Part shown: in pieces, positions 5,112 to 5,166 of the stretch
Position numbering within the stretch: position 1 is the stretch's first letter
How the letters are laid out: each line of letters begins with the position of its first letter
DNA from: an uncultured Clostridia bacterium
GTDB lineage: Bacteria; Bacillota; Clostridia; Oscillospirales; Acutalibacteraceae
DNA length: 5,166 nucleotides
Assembly (NCBI GenBank): GCA_945875045.1
Contig: CAMCIX010000137.1
Span: forward strand, 1-5,166
Direction of reading: 5' to 3'
The notes under the pieces: model-generated
Seen by the model: the letters and a program-made list of their open reading frames with translations, nothing else
Databases searched by the model: none
What the model was told of the DNA's origin: nothing
Position numbers and translations under genes: made by a program

Positions 5112-5166
5112 CAGTTTTATTTAATAGGAACGATTTTTATATTTGATAGCTGTATATTGGGTTCCG

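Noticed and set aside
5127..5165. GGAAC/GTTCC inverted repeat near the right end
   Set aside because: A 5-bp pairing with a loop of about 29 bases in AT-rich sequence is expected by chance.

Overview
The window looks like one end of an assembled contig from a low-to-mid GC Firmicute, most likely an uncultured gut Clostridium-class bacterium of the Oscillospiraceae/Ruminococcaceae type. Three things support this: strong GGAGG ribosome-binding sites, a Gls24/Asp23-family gene beside clostridial-type flavoproteins, and intergenic regions full of short palindromic repeats that resemble those seen in such genomes. The taxonomic call is inference from style and was not tested by a search.

Layout from left to right. 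Bases 1-46 are not genomic: they are an Illumina Nextera library adapter with its index. Bases 47-221 hold the 3' end of an unrecognised plus-strand gene, its upstream part lost at the contig end. Everything else reads on the minus strand, so transcription runs from right to left. The 522-residue FAD-dependent dehydrogenase (COG2509 type) at 228-1796 converges on the partial gene with only 6 bases between their stop codons. A 322-base gap at 1797-2118 is mostly a composite repeat of two diverged, inverted, hairpin-rich units, one of them apparently interrupted by about 62 bases. Then comes a probable three-gene unit, in transcription order trxA (4433-4125), a histidine phosphatase (4086-3361) and an HI0933/BaiN-type flavoprotein (3357-2119), with gaps of 38 and 3 bases. 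Upstream of trxA, 4501-4656 carries four related palindromic units that start GTAGGG. The right end holds a Gls24/Asp23-family gene (4702-5049) with a clear extended -10 promoter and ribosome-binding site.

Functionally the genes are housekeeping-like: thioredoxin thiol reduction, two FAD enzymes of poorly defined substrate, a phosphatase of unknown substrate and an envelope-stress-type protein. I see no convincing new multi-gene system. The most unusual content is the palindromic repeats. Stem sequences differ between copies while base pairing is kept, and one hairpin supplies the stop codon and last codons of the HI0933-type gene. No tRNA, rRNA, CRISPR array, riboswitch or transposase gene was recognised.
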